From CAWJNF01 sp963844235 (GTDB lineage: Bacteria > Actinomycetota > Thermoleophilia > Gaiellales > Gaiellaceae), in NCBI GenBank assembly GCA_963844235.1, contig CAWJNF010000001.1, positions 124,001 through 188,000 of the forward strand: 64,000 nt of DNA, given 5' to 3'. This document shows, in pieces, positions 8,129 to 17,910 of the stretch. Both the position numbers and the translations under genes were made by a program. Position 1 is the stretch's first letter, and each line of letters starts with the position of its first letter. The notes under the pieces are model-generated. The model ran no database searches. It saw nothing but the letters and a program-made list of their open reading frames with translations, and was not told where the DNA came from.

Positions 8129-9174
8129 CAGCGGAAGTGGGGAGCGTCGACGTCTTCCGGGTCGGCGTAGACGCCGTCGAGCAGCTCGTCCGGCGAGGGT
8201 AGGGGGCTGTCCTCGGCACGCCGGAGGGCGTCCCCGAGGACCCGCTTGACCTCGTCCCTCATGGCCGCCTCCTCGTCCTGGTCGAAGCCGACGTTCGTTC
8301 GCAGCCAGGCACGGTACCGGTCGATCGGATCCCGGGCAGACCACTCCTCGAGCAGCTCACGCGGAACGTACGAGGCGTCGTCGTGGACGCCGTGTCCCTC
8401 CATTCGCATCGTCACGGACTCGATCAGCGTCGGACCGCCGCCCTCCCGCGCCCGATCGATCGCGCGCCGGGCCTCGCGGTAGACCGCGGGCACGTCCGTG
8501 CCGTCGACGACGACCCCCTCGAAGCCGTACGCCGCAGCGCGATCGGCGATGTGCTCGACCGGATACTCGAGGCGCGACGGCGTCGAGTAGGCGAACTGGT
8601 TGTTGTCGCACACGAACACCACCGGCAGTTGCCTCACGCCGGCGAGGTTCATCGCCTCGTGGGCGTCTCCGCGCGCCGAGCTTCCCTCGCCGAACCAACC
8701 GACGGCCACGCGGCGCTCCCCGCGGATGCGGAAGGCGAGCGCACAGCCGACTGCGACGGGAAGCATGGCCGGGAGGTGGCTGACCATCGTCACCACCCCG
8801 AGCCGAATGTCGCCGACGTGGACGTTTCCGTCTCGCCCGCGGCAGGGGCTGTCGGAGCGACCCATGTAGTGGGCCAGGATGCGCCAGGGCTCGAGCCCGC
8901 GCACGATGTGGACCCCCATGTCGCGCTGGACCGGAGTGCCCACGTCCTCCGGTCGCATGGCCGTCGCGACGGCGACGGCCGCCCCTTCGTTCCCGCGCCC
9001 GGTGTAGAAGCTGCCCGGGATCTTGCCCTGCTTGTAGAGCAGGTGACCGCGCTCCTCGACGCCTCGGGTGAGCAGCATGCTGCGAAACATGCCGAGCAGG
9101 TCCTCGCGATCGAGACCCGCTTCCCTCAGCTCGTGGAGCGTTCCGGCCGGCTCCGCTTCCCGGGCGACGGACAT
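8128..9174 (-). CDS. 2-oxo acid dehydrogenase E1 alpha subunit
   Basis: 348 residues. The thiamine-diphosphate/Mg site is GWFGEGSSARGDAHEAMNLA, with Glu where many enzymes have Asp after the first Gly, and CDNNQFAYSTP completes it. The phosphorylation-loop region reads HGVHDDASYVP, a branched-chain-type pattern. The ATG at 9174 has a strong GGAGG ribosome-binding site, so this is the first gene of the operon (E1alpha, E1beta, E2, lipB, lipA). No E3 gene is present, so it presumably shares dihydrolipoamide dehydrogenase from elsewhere. Confidence 0.92.
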   Translation of the reverse strand: MSVAREAEPAGTLHELREAGLDREDLLGMFRSMLLTRGVEERGHLLYKQGKIPGSFYTGRGNEGAAVAVATAMRPEDVGTPVQRDMGVHIVRGLEPWRILAHYMGRSDSPCRGRDGNVHVGDIRLGVVTMVSHLPAMLPVAVGCALAFRIRGERRVAVGWFGEGSSARGDAHEAMNLAGVRQLPVVFVCDNNQFAYSTPSRLEYPVEHIADRAAAYGFEGVVVDGTDVPAVYREARRAIDRAREGGGPTLIESVTMRMEGHGVHDDASYVPRELLEEWSARDPIDRYRAWLRTNVGFDQDEEAAMRDEVKRVLGDALRRAEDSPLPSPDELLDGVYADPEDVDAPHFR

Positions 9175-9269
9175 GCAATTCCTCCTTCGATCACACTGTA
9201 GATGAGGGCGCCACGGATGCCATACCCGCCGCGGTACCCTGGTGAACCATCGGCAAGGCAGCTGACTGG

Positions 9270-9527
9270 TTGAGGGAAGAGCGACGCCGGACTCTCGGCG
9301 ACTGGGTCGCGCTCTGCCCTTCGTGCGGTCACGGTCAGCGGTACTTCGAAGGCGGCGAGGCGGAGGTTCCGCCGGCGTGCCCGACGTGCGGCGCGTGCCT
9401 CGTCCTGGGCTGCCCCGGCTGCGGCGCACGGATCGCCTCGATGTTCGCCGTCGCCTGCGAGGACTGCGGAGCGTCGCTGCGTGACCCGCAGGGCTTCGGC
9501 GGGCCGATCCGCCGCGAGCGCACCTAG
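9270..9527 (+). CDS. Small protein with two zinc-ribbon-like CxxC pairs
   Basis: About 85 residues with four CxxC motifs (CPSC, CPTC, CPGC, CEDC), enough ligands for two zinc-ribbon knuckles. An in-frame stop shortly upstream leaves TTG 9270 as the only usable start. It is divergent from the dehydrogenase operon and just upstream of the enolase-superfamily gene. Small double zinc ribbons often act in nucleic-acid or protein binding; no specific role is seen. Confidence 0.6.
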   Translation: MREERRRTLGDWVALCPSCGHGQRYFEGGEAEVPPACPTCGACLVLGCPGCGARIASMFAVACEDCGASLRDPQGFGGPIRRERT

Positions 9528-9533
9528 CAGTCC

Positions 9534-9539
9534 TAGGAT
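9534..9539 (+). promoter_or_regulatory. -10 element for a leaderless transcript
   Basis: TAGGAT is followed by six bases and the GTG start at 9546, with no Shine-Dalgarno sequence. No clear -35 is visible. Confidence 0.4.
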
Positions 9540-9545
9540 CCGTCC

Positions 9546-10653
9546 GTGCGGATCACGCGGGTCGCCGCCTACCGGCTGGAGCTGCCGTTCGCAGAGGGCG
9601 AATACGGCGTCTCGGGAGGGCGAACGGCCACGTCGTTCGACTCGACCGTCGTCGTCGTCGAGACGGACGTGGGGGTGGAGGGCTGCGGCGAGATGTCGTC
9701 GCTCGGCGCGACCTACGATCCAGCCTTCGCCGGCGGCGCGAGAGCCGGCCTGGCGGAGCTGGCACCCGCGCTCCTGGGCATGGATCCCCTCCAGGCGGAA
9801 GGCGTCAACCGGCGCCTGGATGCCACCCTGAGGGGCCACCCGTATGCGAAGTCGGCTCTCGATATGGCCTGCTGGGACGCGGCCGGGAAATCCGTCGGCC
9901 GGCCGCTCAGCGAGCTGCTCGGCGGGCGCTACGGAGACGCCGTCACGCTCTACTGCGCCATTCCGCCCGCCACGCCGGAGTCGATGGCCCGGTCGGCCGT
10001 GGCGCGGGTCGCGCAGGGCTACCGGCGCGTCCAGGTGAAGGTCGGCGAGGATCCGCTCGTCGATCTCGAGCGCGTCGCGGCTGTTCGCGCCGCCGTCGGC
10101 CCCGACGTCGTCCTCATCGCCGACGCCAACGGCGGCTGGCCGGTGCGGGATGCCCGCCGCTTCCTGCTCGGGCTTCGAGACGAAGGGCGTGATGCTCGAG
10201 CAGCCGTGCTCGACGCTCGAGGAGATCGCCGCCCTGCGACCGCACTGCCGGCACCCCCTTGTCCTGGACGAGTCCATCGACTCGGTCGGCGCGCTCCTGC
10301 GCGCGCATACGGCCGGGCTCGCCGACGGGATCACGATCAAGCTCGCACGGGTCGGCGGAATCACGCGGGCGCGTCTCATCCGCGACCTCGCCGTCGCCCT
10401 GCGCATTCCGGTCACCGTCGAGGACACCGGTGGGAGCGACATCGACACGGCGGCGATGGTGCAGGTCTCGCTCTCGACCCCCGAGGAGCTGCGGACGCAC
10501 ACCTACGACTTCGCCGAGTTCGTGACGGTATCGAACGCCGAAGGGCTGCCGGCGATCGTGGACGGCAGCCGGCGGGTCCCGGAAGGGGCCGGTCTCGGTG
10601 TCACGCTCCGCCGAGAGGTGCTCGGGGAGCCGTTTCTCGACATCCGAGCCTGA
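9546..10653 (+). CDS. Mandelate racemase/enolase-superfamily enzyme, frameshifted
   Basis: Enolase-superfamily barrel with N-terminal capping domain. HPYAKSALDMACWDAAGK and QVKVGED precede the three metal ligands: Asp in IADANGGW, Glu in VMLEQPC and Asp in LVLDES. KLARVGG follows the last ligand, and EDTGGSDI is near the C-terminus. The pattern resembles the cis-3-hydroxyproline dehydratase/hydroxyproline-betaine epimerase subgroup; a dipeptide epimerase is the main alternative. The frame breaks in the GGG run at 10185-10187. Removing one G gives RDEGVMLEQPC and an intact protein of 368 residues, so a one-base insertion is likely. The GTG start has a -10 element six bases upstream. Confidence 0.82.
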
Positions 10654-10690
10654 GACGCCGGTCAGGTCTACGAGCGGACGAGCCGGAGGG

Positions 10691-11050
10691 TCAGCGAACG
10701 ACGATCTCGGAGAAGTAGATGACGGTGACGATGTCCTCGTCGGACACGTCCCGGTTGTAGATCTGCCCGAGGAAGTGGACCATCTCCTCGTTGCGGCGCA
10801 GCTCGGGGTTGTCGTGCTGAACCTCGCGCGGCGACAGGTCGCCGAGGCGCTTGACCTCGACCTTGTCGATGACGGCGTCGAAGATCAGCTCCCGCGGGCC
10901 GAAGCGCGTACCCGCGAGCACGCGCACGATCATGCCCTTCTTGTACTTCCCCGACTTGTCGCCCAGACGGATGGTCGCGGTCTTCCGACGGCTGCGAAGC
11001 TGGTCGGCGACGATAGGGGAGTAGAAGTTGAGCGCGTACAAGGGCTGCAT
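10691..11050 (-). CDS. ASCH-like (PUA-fold) domain protein
   Basis: About 119 residues from ATG 11050, beginning MQPLYALNFYSPIVADQLRS. The pattern of RKTATIRLGDKSGKYKKGMI, then GPRELIFDAVIDKVEVKRLG, then IVTVIYFSEI is that of ASCH domains, small PUA-like beta-barrels proposed to bind RNA. A GTG at 11080 would add ten residues of low-complexity sequence. It is the second gene after the Nudix hydrolase, which ends about 30 bases before it. The target is unknown. Confidence 0.7.
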   Translation of the reverse strand: MQPLYALNFYSPIVADQLRSRRKTATIRLGDKSGKYKKGMIVRVLAGTRFGPRELIFDAVIDKVEVKRLGDLSPREVQHDNPELRRNEEMVHFLGQIYNRDVSDEDIVTVIYFSEIVVR

Positions 11051-11083
11051 CGGAGGCGGCGGAGCGCCCGCTCGGCGCACGCA

Positions 11084-11527
11084 TCATAGAGAATCCGCGT
11101 CTGCGGAAACGAGCTCGAGAGCCCGGCGTGCCATCTCGCGCTCCCCGCCGTAGGAAAGCTCGCTCGGCGCGTCGGCGAGCGGTACCCAGCGCGTCTCGGC
11201 CACCTCGTGCCGATGCTCGGCCGCGACGTTACCGAGCCGGCCGCGGGTCGCGCGAAAGAGGTAGAAGCTGACGACCTTGAAAATGCGCTCGCCATCCCAG
11301 GTGTAGACGTAGCGAACGTCCCCGAGCTTGCTGACCAGTCGAGCGTCGAGCCCGGTCTCCTCGAGCACCTCCCGGGCAGCTGCGTCGGCCGCGGGCTCGC
11401 CGGGAGCGAGGTTCCCCTTCGGGAGGGCCCAGACTCGTGCCTTGCCGGCCGGGCGAATCGCCGCGACATGCCAGGAGCCGCGCAGCCGCCGCAGGACGAC
11501 GCCACCGGCCGAGAACTCGCGTTTCAC
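11084..11527 (-). CDS. Nudix hydrolase
   Basis: 147 residues with a complete Nudix box: GNLAPGEPAADAAAREVLEE followed by TGL, matching GX5EX7REUXEEXGU. It hydrolyses a nucleoside diphosphate linked to another moiety; the substrate cannot be told. I chose GTG 11527 (VKREFSAGG) over GTG 11551 because a good promoter lies directly upstream of it and the longer form would start inside a CIRCE element. It is divergent from groES, and the CIRCE copy at 11545-11571 overlies its promoter, so HrcA repression of this gene is plausible. Confidence 0.85.
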   Translation of the reverse strand: MKREFSAGGVVLRRLRGSWHVAAIRPAGKARVWALPKGNLAPGEPAADAAAREVLEETGLDARLVSKLGDVRYVYTWDGERIFKVVSFYLFRATRGRLGNVAAEHRHEVAETRWVPLADAPSELSYGGEREMARRALELVSADADSL

Positions 11528-11533
11528 GCCCCA

Positions 11534-11562
11534 ATCGTATCCATCTGGCACTCAGGCTGTAA
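11534..11562 (-). promoter_or_regulatory. Promoter of the Nudix gene
   Basis: On the minus strand, TTACAG (11562-11557), 17 bases, then TACGAT (11539-11534) and six bases to GTG 11527. The transcript would be leaderless. A CIRCE element lies across the -35 and spacer. Confidence 0.6.
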
Positions 11563-11571
11563 GAGTGCCAA
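11545..11571. promoter_or_regulatory. CIRCE element 1 (HrcA operator)
   Basis: CTGGCACTC, nine bases, GAGTGCCAA. This matches the CIRCE consensus TTAGCACTC-N9-GAGTGCTAA with perfect pairing inside the arms. It lies upstream of the groES -35 and over the divergent Nudix promoter. Confidence 0.92.
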
Positions 11572-11579
11572 CACCGAGC

Positions 11580-11608
11580 TTGCCAGAGGGCTCCCGACCC
11601 GCTAGAGT
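11580..11608 (+). promoter_or_regulatory. groESL promoter
   Basis: TTGCCA (11580-11585), 17-base spacer, TAGAGT (11603-11608). The predicted start near 11615 abuts CIRCE element 2, so the promoter is bracketed by two HrcA sites. Confidence 0.75.
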
Positions 11609-11615
11609 GTCGGCG

Positions 11616-11642
11616 TTGGCACTCACCGCGCTCGAGTGCCAG
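11616..11642. promoter_or_regulatory. CIRCE element 2 (HrcA operator)
   Basis: TTGGCACTC, nine bases, GAGTGCCAG. It begins at the predicted transcription start and lies in the groES leader, the classic position for HrcA repression in heat-shock control. Confidence 0.95.
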
Positions 11643-11674
11643 AAGATCCCTACGGCACAGAAGGAGGAGCGCTC

Positions 11675-12007
11675 ATGGATCTACAGCCCCTGGGCGATCG
11701 CCTCATCGTCGAGGTTCTCGACGAGGAGGAGGTTCTCACGAGCGGCATCGTCCTACCGGACACCGCCAAGGAGAAGCCCCAGCGCGGCCGCGTGCTCGCC
11801 GTCGGCCCCGGCGCCCTCAACGATAAGGGCGACCGCACCCCGCTCGACGTCGATAGCGGCGACGAGATCATCTTCTCGAAGTACGGCGGGACAGAGATCA
11901 AGCTCGGGATGGACGAGTACCTCATCCTGCGCGAGTCGGACGTGCTTGCGAAGGTCGTCACGACCGGCGCGAAAAAGAGCAAGAAGCTGGCCGGCGCTGC
12001 CGCCTAG
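11675..12007 (+). CDS. groES: Co-chaperonin GroES (Cpn10)
   Basis: 110 residues from an ATG with an AGGAGG ribosome-binding site. PLGDRLIVEVLDEEE, the mobile loop TSGIVLPDTAKEKPQRGRVL, the roof-loop region and IIFSKYGGTEIKLG are all GroES hallmarks. It caps the GroEL cavity during ATP-driven folding. It is followed after 21 bases by groEL and controlled by two CIRCE sites. Confidence 0.97.
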   Translation: MDLQPLGDRLIVEVLDEEEVLTSGIVLPDTAKEKPQRGRVLAVGPGALNDKGDRTPLDVDSGDEIIFSKYGGTEIKLGMDEYLILRESDVLAKVVTTGAKKSKKLAGAAA

Positions 12008-12028
12008 TCGAGAAAAGGAGAGAACGGT

Positions 12029-13666
12029 ATGGCTCACAAGGAGCTGAAGTTCGAGGAGGATGCACGGCGCTCGCTCGAGCGTGGCGTCAACATCGTCGCG
12101 AACGCAGTCAAGGTCACGCTCGGCCCCAAGGGCCGCTACGTGGTGCTCGACAAGAAGTTCGGCGCGCCGACGATCACGAACGACGGCGTCACCATCGCAC
12201 GTGAGATCGAGGTCGAGGACGTCTTCGAGAACCAGGGCGCGCAGCTCGTGCGCGAGGTCGCGACGGCGACGAACGATGTCGCCGGCGACGGCACCACCAC
12301 CGCGACCGTGCTGGCCCAGGCGATCACCCGCGAGGGTCTCAAGAACGTCGCCGCCGGCGCCAATCCGATGGCGCTCAAGCGCGGTATCGAGAAGGCCGTC
12401 GGCTGGGTGGTCGACGACCTCAAGTCGCAGTCCAAGGAGGTCTCCGGCAAGGAGGACATCGCCCGCGTCGCCACCATCTCGGCCCGCGAGCGCGAGATCG
12501 GGGACGTCATCGCGGACGCGATCGAGAAGGTCGGCAAGGACGGCGTGGTGAACGTCGAGGAGGGCCAGACCTTCGGCCTCGAGCTCGAGTTCACCGAGGG
12601 CATGCAGTTCGACAAGGGCTACCTGTCGCCCTACATGATCACCGACCCCGAGCGGATGGAGGCTGTCCTCGAAGATCCCTTCATCCTGGTCGCCAACCAG
12701 AAGATCGGCGCCGTGAAGGACCTCCTGCCGGTGCTCGAGCAGGTCATCCAGGCCGGCCGACCGCTGCTCGTAGTGGCCGAGGACGTCGAGGGCGAGTCCC
12801 TCGCGACGATCGTCGTCAACAAGCTGCGTGGCACGTTCACCGCCGTGGCCGTCAAGGCTCCCGGCTTCGGTGATCGCCGCAAGCGCATGCTCGAGGACAT
12901 CGCGATTCTCGTCGGCGGCGAGGTGATCACCGAGGAGATGGGTCTCAAGCTCGAGAACACGAAGCTGTCGCAGCTGGGCCGCGCCCGCAAGATCGTCGTC
13001 GACAAGGACTCGACCACGATCATCGACGGCGCCGGCGATCCCGAGCAGATCAAGGCCCGGATCAAGCAGCTGAAGGCCGAGGTCGAGAACACCGACTCGG
13101 ACTTCGACCGTGAGAAGCTTCAGGAGCGGCTCGCCAAGCTTGCCGGCGGCGTTGCCGTCGTCAAGGTCGGCGCCGCGACCGAGACGGAGATGAAGGAGAA
13201 GAAGCATCGCGTCGAGGACGCGCTGCAGGCCACCCGGGCGGCCCTCGAGGAGGGCATCGTGCCCGGCGGCGGCGTCGCGCTCGTCAACGCCGCGGACGCC
13301 GTTCGCAAGAACTCCGAGGGGCTCGACAGCGACGAAAAGACCGGTGCGTCGATCATCCTCCGTGCGCTCGAGGAGCCGCTCCGCCAGCTCGCGACCAACG
13401 CGGGTCTCGAGGGCTCCGTCGTCCTCGACAAGGTACGCAACGCGGCCAAGGGTCAGGGTCTCAACGTCGACTCCGGCGAGGTCGAGGATCTCGTCAAGAG
13501 CGGCATCATCGACCCGACGATGGTCACGCGCTCGGCGCTGCAGAACGCGGCCTCGATCGCGAAGAACATCATCACGACCGAGGCGATCGTCGCCGAGGCG
13601 CCCGAGCGGGAGAAGGCGGGTATGCCCGGCGGCGGCGGTATGCCCGGCGGGATGGGCGACTTCTAG
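12029..13666 (+). CDS. groEL: Chaperonin GroEL (Cpn60)
   Basis: 545 residues, full length. The ATP-binding motif is VAGDGTTTATVLAQAI. The equatorial, intermediate and apical domains are complete, and the C-terminal tail is of GGM type (GMPGGGGMPGGMGDF). An AAAGGAGA ribosome-binding site precedes the ATG. It forms the tetradecameric folding chamber with GroES and is co-transcribed from the CIRCE-controlled promoter. Confidence 0.98.
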   Translation: MAHKELKFEEDARRSLERGVNIVANAVKVTLGPKGRYVVLDKKFGAPTITNDGVTIAREIEVEDVFENQGAQLVREVATATNDVAGDGTTTATVLAQAITREGLKNVAAGANPMALKRGIEKAVGWVVDDLKSQSKEVSGKEDIARVATISAREREIGDVIADAIEKVGKDGVVNVEEGQTFGLELEFTEGMQFDKGYLSPYMITDPERMEAVLEDPFILVANQKIGAVKDLLPVLEQVIQAGRPLLVVAEDVEGESLATIVVNKLRGTFTAVAVKAPGFGDRRKRMLEDIAILVGGEVITEEMGLKLENTKLSQLGRARKIVVDKDSTTIIDGAGDPEQIKARIKQLKAEVENTDSDFDREKLQERLAKLAGGVAVVKVGAATETEMKEKKHRVEDALQATRAALEEGIVPGGGVALVNAADAVRKNSEGLDSDEKTGASIILRALEEPLRQLATNAGLEGSVVLDKVRNAAKGQGLNVDSGEVEDLVKSGIIDPTMVTRSALQNAASIAKNIITTEAIVAEAPEREKAGMPGGGGMPGGMGDF

Positions 13667-13737
13667 GAGCACGTGGGGGGAGCAGGCTCCCCCCACGAAC
13701 CCCCCACTGGCGCTCGCTTCGCTCGCGCTGTTTGCAC

Positions 13738-13770
13738 AAGGGACTGGCCGGCCAAGCCGGCCAGTCCCTT
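13738..13770 (+). terminator. Rho-independent-type terminator after groEL
   Basis: A perfect 15-bp stem (arm AAGGGACTGGCCGGC, loop CAA) ends in TT and is followed by CTTTC. It is the strongest hairpin after groEL and clearly ends the heat-shock operon. Confidence 0.85.
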
Positions 13771-13798
13771 CTTTCATGGCCTTCGGGCCAGGGCAGTC

Positions 13799-13886
13799 GT
13801 AGGGGCCGGATCTCATCCGGCCCGTCGGGGCGGGGAACGGCGTCTCGACTGCCTCGCCCTTGTAGGGGCCGGATCTCATCCGGCCC
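13799..13886. repeat. Two copies of the dispersed GTAGGGGCCGGAT palindrome
   Basis: Copies at 13799-13823 and 13862-13886 both read GTAGGGGCCGGAT, CTC, ATCCGGCCC. They lie between the groEL terminator and the end of the peptide-transporter operon. This is the first cluster of an element found about ten times in the window. Confidence 0.9.
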
Positions 13887-13897
13887 GCTCCACCGCG

Positions 13898-14913
<1,016 letters not shown>

Positions 14914-14917
<4 letters not shown>

Positions 14918-15891
14918 GAGGCCGCCCGTGCAGCCGGGTCGTTCAGGTGACAGGCTGCGGCGCGTCCGTCGCCGAGCTCGAGGAAGCTCGGGTGGACCGT
15001 CCGGCACGGCTCGAAGGCACGGTCGCAGCGCGGGTGAAAGGGACAGCCGACGAGCTGCTGGTCGAGGCGCGGCGGCGTGCCGGGAATCGAGGCGACGGCG
15101 TCCCGTCCATAGAGATCGGGGGTGGCCGCGAAGAGCAGACGCGTGTAGGGATGGCGGGGGTCGTGGTAGAGCTGCTCGACGGAGCCCGTCTCCACGATCT
15201 CGCCGGCGTACATGACGGCCGCTCGCGTACACGTCTGCGCCACGACGGGCAGGTCATGGGTGACGAGCACGACCGCGAGGCCGAGGTCGATGGACAGGCT
15301 GACGAGGAGCTCCAGCACCTGCGCCTGCACCATCACGTCGAGCGCCGTCGTCGGCTCGTCGGCGAGCAGCACTTTCGGCTTGCAGGCCAGCGCCATCGCG
15401 ATAGCCGCGCGCTGGCGCATGCCTCCCGAGAACTCGTGCGGATAGCGGTCGGCGCGGTCGCGGGCGATGCCGACGAGCTCGAGCAGCTCGCCGACCTGGC
15501 GGCGCGCGGTCTTGCCCTCCGCGATCCCATGGAGCTCCATCGGCTCCACGATCTGCTCGCCGATGCGCTTCACCGGGTTGAACGCGTTCATGGCGCCCTG
15601 GAAGACCATGGCGATGTCGCGCCAGCGGTGAGGCGACACGGATTCCTCGCCGCGGGCGAGGATGTCCTCGCCGTCGAGCAGAGCGTGCCCGGCGACGCCT
15701 GCGTTCGGAGGCAGGAGCCCCATCAGCGCGAGGATCGAGGTGGTCTTCCCGCAGCCGGACTCACCGACCAGGCCGAGCCGCTCTCCCGCCGCGAGCTCGA
15801 AGCTCGTGCCCTGGACCGCGTGGAGCTCCCCGCCCCCCTCGAGCTCGAACCAGACGTGCAGCTCCTCCACGCGCAGGACAGGCGCCGTCAC
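14914..15891 (-). CDS. Peptide/nickel ABC transporter ATP-binding protein (DppD/OppD type)
   Basis: 325 residues: Walker A GESGCGKTTSILALMG, Q-loop VFQGAMNAFNP, signature FSGGMRQRAAIAMAL, Walker B VLLADEPTTALDVM, switch THDLPVV. The C-terminal CPFHPRCDRAFEPC again matches the oligopeptide-ATPase C-terminal family. GTG 15891 overlaps the permease stop (GTGA). It pairs with the downstream DppF-type ATPase to power the two permeases. Confidence 0.92.
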
Positions 15892-16826
15892 GGCGTGCTC
15901 TCCGGGAGTCGTCGGACGCGGAACCGACGGACGGACAGGTGGCCGGTGCGCAGGCGCGGGTTGAGGGCGTCCTCGAACGCGCGCCCGACGAGCGTGCAGG
16001 CGAGCACGACGATCACGACGGCTACTCCGGGCGGGACGATGGCCCACCAGGCATCCGCCGTGATGGCATTCGACTCGAATGCGTTCTGCACCAGCTTGCC
16101 CCAGGACGTGAGGCTCGGGTCGCCGAGGCCGAGAAACGCCACGTACGTCTCGAGGAAGATGGCATAGGCCATCTGCAACACGGTGAGCGCGATCAGGATC
16201 GGAGCGACCTGGGGCAGGATGTGGAGGGCGATCACGCGGGTGTGGCCCGCGCCCAATGATCGCGCCCGCTGCACGTAGGCGCGCTCGCGGAGGCTCTTCG
16301 TCTCGGCTCTCACGAGCCTCGCGACGGATGCCCAGTAGATGATCCCGATGATCAGGATGATGTTCGTAAGGCTCCGTCCCCAGATCGCCGCGATCACGAG
16401 GATCAGGGGGATGTCGGGGATCGCGTAGACGTAGTTCGTGAGCCCGTTGAGACCCGTGTCCGTCTTGCCGCCGAGGTAGCCGGCGAGCAGCCCGACCGTC
16501 CCTCCGATGAACATCGCCACGGTCGCGGCCGCGAGTCCGACGATAAGCGAGACGCGGGACCCGTAGATCATGAGGGAGAGCATGTCGACGCCGCCGTCGT
16601 CGAGCCCGAACGGATGCGCCCACGACGGCGGCTCGAAGGCGTCGCCCACCTTCTCGCGCTCGCCATAGGGTGCGATGAGGGGCGCGAAGATCGCGATCAG
16701 GGCGAACGTCGCGAGCACCGCAAGGCCGATGACGACGGTGGGCTGGCGAATGGCCCCCGCCAGCGCGCCGCGCGGGCGCAACGTCGGTGGCCCGGCTTCG
16801 GCCTGGGCGACGACCACCTCGCTCAC
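15888..16826 (-). CDS. Peptide ABC transporter permease (DppC type)
   Basis: 312 residues with an N-terminal membrane segment and five further segments in the binding-protein-dependent permease domain. The ATPase-coupling EAA loop is around RERAYVQRARSLGAGHTRVI. PPSWAHPFGLDDGGVDMLSL is the typical DppC periplasmic region. GTG 16826 overlaps the DppB stop (GTGA). It has the usual DppC ending plus a basic tail. Confidence 0.92.
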   Translation of the reverse strand: MSEVVVAQAEAGPPTLRPRGALAGAIRQPTVVIGLAVLATFALIAIFAPLIAPYGEREKVGDAFEPPSWAHPFGLDDGGVDMLSLMIYGSRVSLIVGLAAATVAMFIGGTVGLLAGYLGGKTDTGLNGLTNYVYAIPDIPLILVIAAIWGRSLTNIILIIGIIYWASVARLVRAETKSLRERAYVQRARSLGAGHTRVIALHILPQVAPILIALTVLQMAYAIFLETYVAFLGLGDPSLTSWGKLVQNAFESNAITADAWWAIVPPGVAVVIVVLACTLVGRAFEDALNPRLRTGHLSVRRFRVRRLPESTP

Positions 16827-17788
16827 TGGGCGACCCTCGGGTCGAGCTTGAAATACAGGAGGTCGGCGACGAGGTTTGCGAGGACGACGGAGATCGTCAG
16901 GATCAAGAACGCGCCCTGGAGCATGGGGAAGTCACGCTGGAACACCGCCTCGTAGATCTCGAGACCGATGCCGGGATAGGAGAAGACGGCCTCGACGAGG
17001 ATGGAACCACCGACGAGATAGCCGACGGAGAGCGCGATGAGCGATACGATCGGCAGGAGCGCGTTTCGCAGACCGTGGCGGAAGACGATCGCCCGGTTGC
17101 TCAGGCCTTTCGCACGCGCCGTGAGGATGTAGTCCTCGCCGAGCGTCTGCAGAAGGGCGGAGCGCGTGATCAACGCGTACTCGCCGAAGAGGACGAGCCC
17201 GAGCGTCAGGGCTGGAAGGATCATGTGCTTCATGCGGTCGACGAACGTCGTCCAGAAGCTCGGGTCGGAGAACTCGAGGAAGGGGTCGGAGATCCCGGAG
17301 ATGGGCAGGATTCCGGCGAAGAGGATGATGAGCATGAGCCCGAGCCACTGCGTCGGCATCGCGTAGAAGAAAAGCGAGCCCGAGACCTGGGTCCACTCGG
17401 CCCAGGTGCCGCGGCGCCAGGCCGCGATCACCCCCGCGGCGATGCCGAAGACGATCGAGAACGCAGTGCCGAGAGCGAGCATCGGCAGCGTGTTCAGAAG
17501 CGGCGTCTTGAGCTCGTCCCAGACCGGCTGCTGGGAGACGAACGAGCTGCCCATGTTGCCCTGTAGCAGCTCCTTGAGGTAGATGCCGTACTGCTCGATC
17601 ATGGGCTTGTCGAGCCCGAACTCCTCGCGCAGGGCCTCTTTGAACTCGATCGGGCAGTTTCGGCAGCGAAGGGCGCTTGCGACATCGCCCGGGGCGGCGC
17701 GGAAGATGATGAAGTTGAGCGTCGCGGCGAAGAAGATGGTCAGGATCGCGAACGCGACGCGCTTGATGAGGTAGTCCGCTCCTCTCAC
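16823..17788 (-). CDS. Peptide ABC transporter permease (DppB type)
   Basis: 321 residues with six predicted membrane segments. The start YLIKRVAFAILTIFFAATLN and the loop FRAAPGDVA are characteristic of DppB proteins. The EAA loop is TARAKGLSNRAIVFRHGLRN. The first periplasmic loop has a CRNC pair, an oddity. It follows the solute-binding gene after about 120 bases that contain a palindromic repeat. Confidence 0.92.
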   Translation of the reverse strand: MRGADYLIKRVAFAILTIFFAATLNFIIFRAAPGDVASALRCRNCPIEFKEALREEFGLDKPMIEQYGIYLKELLQGNMGSSFVSQQPVWDELKTPLLNTLPMLALGTAFSIVFGIAAGVIAAWRRGTWAEWTQVSGSLFFYAMPTQWLGLMLIILFAGILPISGISDPFLEFSDPSFWTTFVDRMKHMILPALTLGLVLFGEYALITRSALLQTLGEDYILTARAKGLSNRAIVFRHGLRNALLPIVSLIALSVGYLVGGSILVEAVFSYPGIGLEIYEAVFQRDFPMLQGAFLILTISVVLANLVADLLYFKLDPRVAQ

Positions 17789-17849
17789 GAGGGGTACGGG
17801 TGGTCGCGCCGTGACTCCCGCTCGGCCGGGGCGCTCTCACCGGGAAGTC

Positions 17850-17877
17850 GTAGGGGCCGGATGTATCCGGCCCCTAT
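17850..17877. repeat. Dispersed palindrome inside the peptide-transporter operon
   Basis: GTAGGGGCCGGAT, GT, ATCCGGCCCCTAT: a near-perfect 13-bp stem. It lies between the solute-binding protein gene and the permease gene on the same strand, where a stable hairpin could terminate or protect part of the mRNA and keep the binding protein in excess. Confidence 0.85.
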
Positions 17878-17910
17878 AGTCGTTAGCGACGATCTGCGCG
17901 GGGCGGCCAC

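Noticed and set aside
11753..13879. 708-codon minus-strand open frame opposite groEL
   Set aside because: It is an antisense shadow. Composition is repetitive Asp/Leu/Val, typical of a frame opposite a conserved gene, and groEL is unmistakable on the plus strand.
13799..13886. CRISPR array from repeated GTAGGGG units
   Set aside because: Units are palindromes with irregular spacing, found singly or in pairs over 44 kb. There are no uniform spacers and no cas genes.
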